Below, in pieces: positions 7,712 to 14,276 of a DNA stretch of 24,168 nucleotides. The stretch is from NCBI GenBank assembly GCA_023395755.1, contig JAEWYG010000038.1, positions 1 through 24,168 on the forward strand. Direction: 5' to 3'. The notes under the pieces are model-generated. The model had not been told where the DNA came from and searched no databases. It worked only from the letters and a program-made list of their open reading frames with translations. The translations under genes were made by a program, and so were the position numbers. Every line of letters begins with the position of its first letter. Positions within the stretch are counted from its first letter, which is position 1. This stretch comes from Actinomycetes bacterium. Lineage in GTDB: Bacteria > Actinomycetota > Coriobacteriia > Coriobacteriales > Eggerthellaceae.

Positions 7712-8419
7712 TTATGCCTCCTTCTGGGTTGCAAGTGCAGCCAAACGCGCTTCATCGGCTACGGCAGCAATATCAGCAATAGCACGTGCCGGATCGTCGG
7801 CGGCGTATACAGCATTGCCGCACACAAGCACATCTGCCCCTGCGGCAGCCACACGAGCTGCAGTAGATAGCCCTATACCACCATCAACTTGTATCAGGGG
7901 CGCATTACCTACCACACGCGCCATCTCTACCACGCGAGACACTTTGTCTTCCGTGCCTTCAATATAGCTTTGACCAGAAAAACCGGGTTCAACACTCATG
8001 ATCAACACCATGTCCAGTTCGGATATAATCGGCGCCAGCACTCCCGTTGGGGTATGCGGCTTCAAGCTAATGGCTGCTTGCGCTCCGGCAGCATGTATCG
8101 ATGCAACCGCACGAGCTAATCCGTCGGCGTCCAACACCTCGGCATGCACGGTAACAAAGTCTGCCCCGGCATCTAAAAACCACGGTAGCTGCTCAAGTGG
8201 ATTAGTAATCATTAAGTGCACATCTAACGGCAGCGATGTCGCGCGCCTTAGCTGCTTTACCACTGGCACACCCATGGTAAGATTCGGCACAAAGTGCCCA
8301 TCCATAACGTCGATATGAACAAATCCCGCGCCAGCTTCTTCAATCAGCGCCACATCACGTCCCAGCTGCATAAAGTCTGCCGACAGCAGTGACGGCGCTA
8401 TTTTCACCGGTTCGAACAT
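7712..8419 (-). CDS. rpe: Ribulose-phosphate 3-epimerase
   Basis: Interconverts ribulose 5-phosphate and xylulose 5-phosphate in the pentose phosphate pathway. This is a 235-residue TIM barrel with KIAPSLLSADF at the N-terminus, the metal ligands H35 and D37 (HIDVMDGHFVPN), H68 (DVHLM), EPGFSGQ phosphate-side loop (144-150), the catalytic D179 in QVDGGI, and CGNAVY (200-205). The ATG at 8419 has AAAGGAG six bases upstream. An ATG 12 codons earlier (8455) has no ribosome binding site and is rejected. rpe is the first gene of the minus-strand run to queD and is divergent from ogt. Confidence 0.95.
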   Translation of the reverse strand: MFEPVKIAPSLLSADFMQLGRDVALIEEAGAGFVHIDVMDGHFVPNLTMGVPVVKQLRRATSLPLDVHLMITNPLEQLPWFLDAGADFVTVHAEVLDADGLARAVASIHAAGAQAAISLKPHTPTGVLAPIISELDMVLIMSVEPGFSGQSYIEGTEDKVSRVVEMARVVGNAPLIQVDGGIGLSTAARVAAAGADVLVCGNAVYAADDPARAIADIAAVADEARLAALATQKEA

Positions 8420-8555
8420 ACGAGGCTCCTTTGTCACCCATGCATTTTGGTTCATTTTAACGCATGGCCCGAAGCCTTCCTTTGCAAGTCGGGCAGGCGG
8501 GTGAAATCAACACGCACAGCCCCACTCACATGACACCTCGGTACAGAAGCCAGCT

Positions 8556-8589
8556 GTTTGCACTAAGTAAGGGGTTTGCACACTATAAT
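8556..8589 (+). promoter_or_regulatory. ogt promoter with direct repeats
   Basis: A consensus -10 box TATAAT lies at 8584-8589, about 32 bases before the chosen ogt start. The octamer GTTTGCAC occurs twice (8556-8563 and 8574-8581), 18 bases apart; the first copy contains the best -35-like hexamer (TTGCAC, 8558-8563) at a long 20-base spacing. The repeats could be activator or repressor sites. The -10 assignment is good, the rest tentative. Confidence 0.55.
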
Positions 8590-8620
8590 GCAAATATTGC
8601 CAATGGAAAGAAGGTGCACC

Positions 8621-9106
8621 GTGGCCCCCACTCCGCTTTCGTACTTCACCTATCATATGCCACTCGGCCGCCTTACTATCGGTTCTAACGGACAGGCTCT
8701 CACTTCCATAGCCTTCGGCGAGCAGCTGCTGCCGGGCGAAAAACGTGCCACTGAACTGACAAACCGAGCTGCTAATCAGCTACAGGAGTATTTTGCGGGC
8801 AAACGCCACTCATTCGATCTTCCCCTCGCTCCCGAAGGCACCGACTTTCAAAAACGAGTATGGAAAGCAATCGAGGAAGTGCCATACGGCCAAACGCGCT
8901 CCTACAGCGACATTGCACGCGCTGTCGGAAACCCAACGGCATGCCGCGCTGTCGGTGGCGCAAATAATAGAAACCCGCTACCCATCATCATACCCTGCCA
9001 TCGCATTATAGGTACGAACGGTGCATTAGTGGGATACGGCGGCGGTGCAAAAATTAAGTCATACTTACTTAAATTAGAGCGGCGCGGGATAGAATCCAAT
9101 TACTAA
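8621..9106 (+). CDS. ogt: Methylated-DNA-[protein]-cysteine S-methyltransferase
   Basis: A suicide repair protein that takes the methyl group of O6-methylguanine onto its own cysteine. 161 residues: a short N-terminal domain, then the conserved C-terminal domain with FQKRVWKAIEEVPYGQTRSY, the arginine-finger/helix-turn-helix region RAVGGANNRNP, the acceptor C126 in IPCHRIIG and the closing GYGGGAKIKSYLLKLE. I choose the GTG at 8621, with GAAGG six bases upstream. ATGs further upstream (8576, 8603) lie over or just after the -10 box of the likely promoter and lack a ribosome binding site. No ada-type N-terminal domain is present. It stands apart from the divergent rpe operon and precedes the fusion gene by 91 bases. 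Confidence 0.93.
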   Translation: MAPTPLSYFTYHMPLGRLTIGSNGQALTSIAFGEQLLPGEKRATELTNRAANQLQEYFAGKRHSFDLPLAPEGTDFQKRVWKAIEEVPYGQTRSYSDIARAVGNPTACRAVGGANNRNPLPIIIPCHRIIGTNGALVGYGGGAKIKSYLLKLERRGIESNY

Positions 9107-9117
9107 GGAAGGGCTCG

Positions 9118-9146
9118 TTCTCATCCCCGATGCTATCACTTATAAT
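9118..9146 (+). promoter_or_regulatory. Promoter of the VanZ-RDD-NnrE gene
   Basis: A consensus TATAAT (9141-9146) with a weak TTCTCA (9118-9123) at 17-base spacing, in the 91-bp gap after ogt. It places the transcript start near 9153, about 45 bases before the GTG start. Confidence 0.5.
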
Positions 9147-9197
9147 CGGTAGCACTCAAACAGCCACCTGTTGGGGAACAAGAGAGGAATCTTTTCA

Positions 9198-11228
9198 GTG
9201 AGCGGATACGTTTCGAACATCATAGTGGGATTTTTAACCTTTCCCCTTATCGCCGCCGTGATTACTCTACCCTATATGATTTACCAGTACCGTAAATTTG
9301 GCTCCATTCCGTGGCTACGTTCGCTTATTGTATACTCATTTGTATTCTATATGTTAGTAGCCTACTACATGGTTATTTTGCCATTGCCCGAAGACCGCTC
9401 AGCTTTCGTGTCTTACGCAGCTACGCCGCAGTTGATTCCCTTCAATTTTGTAAGGTTGTTCCTCGACTCAACGACCGCCTCTATCTCCGACCCCTCAACC
9501 TGGAAGGCCTTACTGCACGATCCAAACGTTTATGAAGCTTTTTTTAACGTTTTACTACTGGTTCCGCTGGGCATATACTTACGTTACTACTTCAGGCGTA
9601 CCTGGTGGCAGACGCTGCTTATTGGATTTGCTACTACCCTTTTCTACGAACTTTCGCAGCTTACGGGGCTATGGGGTATGTACGAACACCCCTATCGCTT
9701 GTTTGACGTAGATGACCTCATGCTGAACACTTTGGGAACCATGGTAGGATTTTGGCTTGCAGGCCCCGCCCTGCGAGCGCTTCCTGACATACGTCTCGTA
9801 AACGAGGAAGCCCGCGAAGCAGGCATACGCGCCAGTATCACCCGCCGAGCGCTGTCGTTTTTCATTGACCTAATGATTGCTGGAGCGGCATCGACACTTG
9901 TTCTGTTCACCACGGGAATACTGGGAGCACCCGACGCTTTGACGGCAAACGGAATTTCTTGGAGCGAGGTCCAAGCTTGGGCAAGCCGCATGTGCTTGCT
10001 TCTATTCTTCGTCGTTACACCAATATTCACACAAGGCCAAACCCTCGGACAGAAACTGCTACGCCTACGTATCGTGCGCCACGATGCTTCTCCGGCACAT
10101 TGGTATCACTATCTCGCTCGGTATGGCCTTCTCTACCTCTTCGTCACTACGCCGTTGGCAGCACTGGTTGGCATTGTGGGGCTAAGCCCCACAAATTCCT
10201 CCGAGATGAGTGCCACCAGCACCTTCGTTGCAAACCATCAGAGTAGCCTCGTTGCAATTTGGCTACTTCTCATGGGAGCATGGGCTCTTTCTCTCATCGT
10301 GCGCGCCTTTCGCTCCGCAATAAAGAAGAATTCTTTCGTTATGCTTAACGGACTCTTAAGCAACACGCGAGTCATGACTGAAGAAGGTGTGTGTGCCGAA
10401 CGCGAACGACGGGTCGTACTAAACGTGAGCGAAGTAGCTACGCTAGAACGCATGATAGCTGCCGATGGCACAACAATGTCTGTACTTATGAACCGCGCAG
10501 GACATGCGGTGTGCAACGAAGTGTGTGCACACGTGCCTGATCCAGCCCCCATCGTTGTACTCACCGGAACCGGCAACAACGGCGGTGATGGGTGGGTGGC
10601 GGCACTCGAGCTAGCACGCGCTGGCTACCCAACTACCCTCATTGCATCCAACCTAGCAGAGCGACTAACTACCGAACCGGCGCGATCCACCGCACAAGAG
10701 GCATTTGCTGAAGCCAGCGCACTAGGCTTACCCTTACACGTGCTTATAGCCCCCGACACCGACATTCTTACCGACACTCTCGATCAGGCTGAAGCGGTAG
10801 TGGATGCCATACTGGGTACCGGATTTTCCGGCAGCGAAGTACGTGAACCTTTTGCCACTTGGATACGAGTTGCGAATCGCCGACGCTTTGAAGGTAGTCG
10901 CAGTAAAGGAAGAGGACACCACCGCAAGCGTACACACGAACGTGCCCAGCACGAACGTCCCCTTAAAAGCTTACCCCCTAAGGCAAAAAATGCTCCCTTC
11001 GCCTTAGCTATTGACACACCCAGTGGACTTTCCGCCCAAACTGGAATGGTGGGCTGTCCAACTTTTTCTGCCGACAGAACCATAACCATGTTGGCCTACA
11101 AACCAGGGCTCATAGCCACATCCACCACTCCCTGGACAGGTGGCGTAAAGCTAGCCAAATTGGAAATAGATACCTCCGCTTACCTCGAAGCAATAAAGAA
11201 ATCTTCAGAAGAAACCAGCGAGACATAA
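9198..11228 (+). CDS. Three-domain fusion: VanZ-like, RDD and NAD(P)H-hydrate epimerase (YjeF-N/NnrE)
   Basis: A 676-residue open frame with three recognisable parts. Residues 1-195 are a VanZ-like membrane domain with about five hydrophobic segments and the conserved FNVLLLVPLG, YELSQL and DVDDLMLNTLG. Residues about 212-390 are an RDD membrane domain (RRALSFFIDLMI; GQTLGQKLLRLRIV). Residues about 408-660 are NAD(P)H-hydrate epimerase, which re-racemises damaged NADHX/NADPHX: LNVSEVATLERMIAADG, GTGNNGGDGWVAALELARAG, VVDAILGTGFSG, IDTPSGLSAQTG, ITMLAYKPGL. The ADP-dependent dehydratase domain (NnrD) usually fused behind it in bacteria is missing. Residues 561-598 are a highly basic Arg/His/Lys-rich insertion. 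The GTG at 9198 has AGAGGAA eight bases upstream; the TTG at 9171 does not. A separate internal start for the epimerase at ATG 10374 is possible but has no clear ribosome binding site. Domain calls are confident; that one chain is made is inferred from the open frame. Confidence 0.85.
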   Translation: MSGYVSNIIVGFLTFPLIAAVITLPYMIYQYRKFGSIPWLRSLIVYSFVFYMLVAYYMVILPLPEDRSAFVSYAATPQLIPFNFVRLFLDSTTASISDPSTWKALLHDPNVYEAFFNVLLLVPLGIYLRYYFRRTWWQTLLIGFATTLFYELSQLTGLWGMYEHPYRLFDVDDLMLNTLGTMVGFWLAGPALRALPDIRLVNEEAREAGIRASITRRALSFFIDLMIAGAASTLVLFTTGILGAPDALTANGISWSEVQAWASRMCLLLFFVVTPIFTQGQTLGQKLLRLRIVRHDASPAHWYHYLARYGLLYLFVTTPLAALVGIVGLSPTNSSEMSATSTFVANHQSSLVAIWLLLMGAWALSLIVRAFRSAIKKNSFVMLNGLLSNTRVMTEEGVCAERERRVVLNVSEVATLERMIAADGTTMSVLMNRAGHAVCNEVCAHVPDPAPIVVLTGTGNNGGDGWVAALELARAGYPTTLIASNLAERLTTEPARSTAQEAFAEASALGLPLHVLIAPDTDILTDTLDQAEAVVDAILGTGFSGSEVREPFATWIRVANRRRFEGSRSKGRGHHRKRTHERAQHERPLKSLPPKAKNAPFALAIDTPSGLSAQTGMVGCPTFSADRTITMLAYKPGLIATSTTPWTGGVKLAKLEIDTSAYLEAIKKSSEETSET

Positions 11229-11275
11229 CAAAAGTAGCACCTTCGAATCAATAAGCAGAATAATGAACTAAGCTC

Positions 11276-11315
11276 AAAAAATACCCTCCTTTAGTTGGGG
11301 GGACCAAAGGAGGGT
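11276..11315 (-). terminator. Intrinsic terminator facing the minus strand
   Basis: Perfect 10-bp stem ACCCTCCTTT (11283-11292) / AAAGGAGGGT (11306-11315) with a 13-base loop. Read on the minus strand it is followed directly by A and six Ts (11281 to 11276). On the plus strand it is followed by CTTGCAG, so it is a poor terminator for the fusion gene. No minus-strand protein gene ends here; the nearest upstream one, gpsA, ends 1.28 kb away. Confidence 0.85.
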
Positions 11316-11456
11316 CTTGCAGTACGCACTGAGGAGAAGGAAACGGTGCGTATGCTTCACGTGTCCGTCGGGATTTGAGAGAGAGAGGGGGGGTTCACAC
11401 GAGAGACGAGACGGCGGACGCACAGAGAATTTTCGTTTTTCAAGCACGCGCCCACT
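11276..11456 (-). ncRNA. Candidate small structured RNA of unknown family
   Basis: On the minus strand three hairpins follow one another closely: GTCCGCCG/CGACGGAC (11419-11412 with 11370-11363), GCATACGCAC pairing with GTGCGTA and TGC around a one-base bulge (11355-11346 with 11329-11319), and the terminator stem with a T-run. Upstream, TATCCT preceded by TG and one base (11468-11463) could be an extended -10 box giving a start near 11456 and an RNA of about 180 nt. Family not recognised. The -10 box is a 4/6 match and the -35 is poor, so the start is uncertain. The alternative is that the terminator simply ends long read-through from gpsA. Confidence 0.3.
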
Positions 11457-11676
11457 CTCTCGAGGATAGCAAAAAGAGAAAATGGTTAAACTGCTTCGGT
11501 GCGGTACTCACCTTAAGGCATGACCCTTTTACATGCAATGCGGTTACCCATTTGGTAAAAGCTCGGTAAACACGTTGTCATTAGGTCGAAAGAAAAGAAA
11601 CAGAAGCTACCGTCAGAGTACGTAAGCCTGCCGTTCACGCCCACACACCCGCCAACCAAGTAAATATTTTGTGCGC

Positions 11677-11682
11677 TATACT
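11677..11682 (+). promoter_or_regulatory. -10 box of the methyltransferase gene
   Basis: TATACT lies 34 bases before the chosen ATG, placing the transcript start near 11689. No consensus -35 is visible at the usual distance. The -10 overlaps the longer GTG-started frame at 11671, supporting the shorter start. Confidence 0.45.
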
Positions 11683-11715
11683 AAAAAAGGGAGACAAGCG
11701 ACAGAGGGAGCTTAT

Positions 11716-12537
11716 ATGAAATGGGGCGCAAACCTTTACAAGCTGAAGCTCGACACCATTGAGGCGCACGACAGCAGCTTACTCGAACAAATGCATTTGG
11801 CAGTCGGAAAACGCAGCACAACCGCCGCATTGCGCATTTTAGACTTGGGGTGCGGTACTGGCACCCATATCGACGCCCTGTCAAAGTTTGGCAACGTTAC
11901 CGGTATCGACGACTCCCCCGCCTTAATTAAGCAGGCACAAAAGAAGCACCCCACTGCCAACTTCATCGTTGTCGATAGGTGCACACTACCCTTCGACGAT
12001 TCATTCGACGTGGTATTTTCTGACAATGTGTTTCATTGGTTACCCGACCAAGTAGCGCTATTAAAAAGCGTAGCTACCGCATTATCAGACGGTGGCATAC
12101 TCGTAGCAGAAATGGGGGCTGAAGGAAATATTACCCATGTCGAAGCCGGCTACACCTGGGCACTAAAACAACATAGCGGCGACTATTCGTGTCAATTCTG
12201 CTTTCCCCGCGAGGCATCCTACCGTCGCTTATTAGGCATTGCTGGATTTGAAGTTGAGTTTTCTGAAGTGTTCGATCAGCCCACGCGCCTTGCTCAAGGA
12301 CGTGTCGGACTGCGGCTACTGGCCGAGCAACTGTTTACACGCAGCCTACGTCTTTACCAAGAGGAGGAGCGTAAGGCAATTCTAGACGATCTCGAACGAG
12401 CATGCGAAAGTAATCTTTGGGACGCACGTACGGGTTGTTGGACAATTGATTTTCGTCGCTTACGCTTTACTGCTCGCAAAGTACGGAACACAAGCAAAGC
12501 CGGGGGTGCCTCACAGTTGAACATACTGGGGACATAA
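11716..12537 (+). CDS. Class I SAM-dependent methyltransferase (trans-aconitate methyltransferase-like)
   Basis: A 273-residue protein with the Rossmann-type SAM-binding motif LDLGCGTGT (42-50), the acidic residue after strand 2 (D65 in VTGIDDSPAL) and motif post-I/II DVVFSDNVFHWLPDQ (98-112). The N-terminal 'W....Y' pattern and the FSDNVFHWLPD segment resemble the Tam/trans-aconitate 2-methyltransferase subfamily, but the substrate cannot be read from sequence. The C-terminal ~100 residues are the usual cap and tail of such enzymes. The ATG at 11716 has GAGGGAG five bases upstream; a GTG at 11671 overlaps the -10 box and is rejected. It stands alone on the plus strand and converges on gpsA across 58 bp with no terminator between them. 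Confidence 0.82.
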   Translation: MKWGANLYKLKLDTIEAHDSSLLEQMHLAVGKRSTTAALRILDLGCGTGTHIDALSKFGNVTGIDDSPALIKQAQKKHPTANFIVVDRCTLPFDDSFDVVFSDNVFHWLPDQVALLKSVATALSDGGILVAEMGAEGNITHVEAGYTWALKQHSGDYSCQFCFPREASYRRLLGIAGFEVEFSEVFDQPTRLAQGRVGLRLLAEQLFTRSLRLYQEEERKAILDDLERACESNLWDARTGCWTIDFRRLRFTARKVRNTSKAGGASQLNILGT

Positions 12538-12595
12538 ACCAACTCAAACTAACGTCTAAAGAACTACGGGACAACCAACCAATTTTATCTCCAGC

Positions 12596-13597
12596 TTAAA
12601 GCCCGTAAAACTCCGTTGTAAGCGGACGACCCGTAAGGTCACCTACCACCTCACGCGGATCAGCGCCTTCCCATACGATACTGCGTACCACATCGGTAAT
12701 AGGCAACTCTACATGGTACTGCGCCGAAAGCGTAGCTATGGTACGACAGGCAAGCGCGCCTTCGGCCACCATATGCGTCTGCAACGTAAAATCATCCAGT
12801 GTGCCACCTTCAGCCAGCAGCTTACCAAAACGACGATTACGCGAATGTTCAGAAGTACACGTAGCAATAAGATCACCGGTTCCCGCCAATCCCATACACG
12901 TAATAGCCTGACCACCGGCCTTCACCACCAAACGGCTCATCTCGGCCAAGCCGCGGGTCATGAGCATGGCAGCTGTATTGTCGCCGTAGCCAATACCGTA
13001 GGAAAGACCTACCGCAATAGCAATGACATTCTTAAACGCAGCACAAAGTTCTACCCCACACACGTCATCACTAATATAAGTACGAAATGTTTCGCTTGCA
13101 AACAAATCACGGAAAAACGTTGCCGTGGCCTCTGTCGGACTTGCAACAACCGTTCCAGACGGGATTTTTCGAATAACTTCTTCAGCATGGTTCGGACCTG
13201 AAAGTACAGCCAATCGACCAGGATTGCCCAACTCTGCTTCGAACACTTCTACGGGCAGAAGGCCACTCTCCTCCTCTACTCCCTTTGAGCAGATAATCAA
13301 AGGAAAGTCTCCATCCACGAGACCCTCAAGTTTTTGGGCTACCTCACGCATGAGGCTCGACGGCGTAACAACCACACATGCCTGTGTACCCTCAAGTGCC
13401 TCTTGGTAAGACGACGTAGCCACAATGCGTTCATCAAGAGCGACGTCGCTTAAATAACGCACGTTGCGGTGATGGAGGTTCACTCCTTCCACTACTTCAG
13501 ACTTTCGTGCCCACAAGCGCACATCGTTTCCATTGTCCGCCAGCACTTGGGACAAAGCGGTACCCCAAGATCCCGCACCAATAACGGCCACGTTCAT
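12596..13597 (-). CDS. gpsA: Glycerol-3-phosphate dehydrogenase [NAD(P)+]
   Basis: Reduces dihydroxyacetone phosphate to sn-glycerol-3-phosphate, the backbone of phospholipids, in the cytoplasm. The 333-residue protein shows the dinucleotide-binding GAGSWGTAL (7-15), LWARK (28-32), VVVTPS (75-80), ICSKGVEEESG (102-112), VLSGPNHAEE (131-140), the catalytic lysine K189 in AAFKNVIAIAVG and GYGDNTAA (203-210), plus LAGTGDLIATC. The ATG at 13597 marks the family N-terminus; an in-frame start 35 codons upstream lies in plsY and is rejected. The ribosome binding site is weak (TAGG). It starts seven bases after the plsY stop and is the last gene of the eleven-gene minus-strand run; no terminator is visible behind it. 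Confidence 0.96.
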   Translation of the reverse strand: MNVAVIGAGSWGTALSQVLADNGNDVRLWARKSEVVEGVNLHHRNVRYLSDVALDERIVATSSYQEALEGTQACVVVTPSSLMREVAQKLEGLVDGDFPLIICSKGVEEESGLLPVEVFEAELGNPGRLAVLSGPNHAEEVIRKIPSGTVVASPTEATATFFRDLFASETFRTYISDDVCGVELCAAFKNVIAIAVGLSYGIGYGDNTAAMLMTRGLAEMSRLVVKAGGQAITCMGLAGTGDLIATCTSEHSRNRRFGKLLAEGGTLDDFTLQTHMVAEGALACRTIATLSAQYHVELPITDVVRSIVWEGADPREVVGDLTGRPLTTEFYGL

Positions 13598-13604
13598 GGC
13601 AGAC

Positions 13605-14267
13605 CTACACTTTCTTCTTTTTGTCGCCAATGCGACTTTCCGTGCCAGCACGCAAACGCTTGATATTCTCGCGATGTGCCCAGACAACCGTAAGGCCTGC
13701 AATAGAACAGAACATCACAGCTGGCCAATCGCCCCAGAAATAATACAAGCCAAAGAACGGACATGCGCCAGCAGCCGCGATGGAGCCGATGGACACGCGC
13801 TTGGTAAGCACCACCAATACGATGAAGATAGCAAGCTCAAGACAAGCTCCCACTACACCATAGGTCACAAACAAGCATCCCACCGCCACAGCGATACCTT
13901 TGCCACCCTTGAAGCCAAGCCACGGGCTAAAGATATGGCCCCACACACAACCTAAAAATGCTAAGGCTAGCATAGTGTCATAGCTGACCAGCGCGCTAGG
14001 ATTGAGACCTTCACCCGGTAAGAAAAACAAGCAAAAGAGCCAGGCGAAGACCCCCGATAGCAAACCCTTACCAAAATCCAGCACAAATACCGAGTATCCG
14101 CCCACTTTTCCCATCGTTCGGATGGCATTGGTGGTACCAATATTTCCGCTACCATGATCGCGAATATCGGTGTGGTAGAACACCTTGGAGATGATGAGGC
14201 CAAAGGGAATTGACCCCAGAAGAAAAGATGCAACAAACAATCCCGCAGCAACGAGCAAATCTAGCAT
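13605..14267 (-). CDS. plsY: Glycerol-3-phosphate acyltransferase PlsY (acyl-phosphate dependent)
   Basis: An integral membrane enzyme that transfers the acyl group of acyl-phosphate to position 1 of glycerol-3-phosphate. The 220-residue protein has several hydrophobic segments and the family motifs GSIPFG (18-23), GSGNIGTTNAIRT (39-51), the phosphate-binding GFKGGKG (118-124) and AHRENIKRL (197-205). The tail is basic (KKKK near the end). The ATG at 14267 has GGGGAG five bases upstream, part of which overlaps the der stop region. It sits between der and gpsA, which supplies its substrate. Confidence 0.95.
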   Translation of the reverse strand: MLDLLVAAGLFVASFLLGSIPFGLIISKVFYHTDIRDHGSGNIGTTNAIRTMGKVGGYSVFVLDFGKGLLSGVFAWLFCLFFLPGEGLNPSALVSYDTMLALAFLGCVWGHIFSPWLGFKGGKGIAVAVGCLFVTYGVVGACLELAIFIVLVVLTKRVSIGSIAAAGACPFFGLYYFWGDWPAVMFCSIAGLTVVWAHRENIKRLRAGTESRIGDKKKKV

Positions 14268-14276
14268 CTATCTCCC

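Larger units (their letters stand above)
11229..11715. other. 487-bp intergenic stretch with hairpins and a purine tract
   Basis: No convincing protein gene is seen. It holds a strong terminator facing the minus strand (11276-11315), two hairpins beside it (11319-11355 and 11363-11419), a 17-base purine tract ending in seven Gs (11377-11393), and the promoter of the downstream methyltransferase (11677-11682). A 64-codon plus-strand frame at 11375-11569 starts inside the purine tract and resembles nothing I know. I see no tRNA, tmRNA, RNase P or SRP signature in either strand. Confidence 0.6.

Noticed and set aside
11498..11515. T-box-like string AAGGTGAGTACCGC on the minus strand
   Set aside because: The T-box core needs GGGTGGNACCGCG and an antiterminator leading into a gene. 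Here the core differs at key bases and no minus-strand gene follows the terminator.
11375..11569. 64-codon plus-strand open frame in the intergenic gap
   Set aside because: It begins within a low-complexity purine tract, has no ribosome binding site and no recognisable domain; composition looks random.
13598..13702. Longer start for gpsA
   Set aside because: The extra 35 residues lie in plsY coding sequence and precede the family-typical MNVAVIGAGSWG start.
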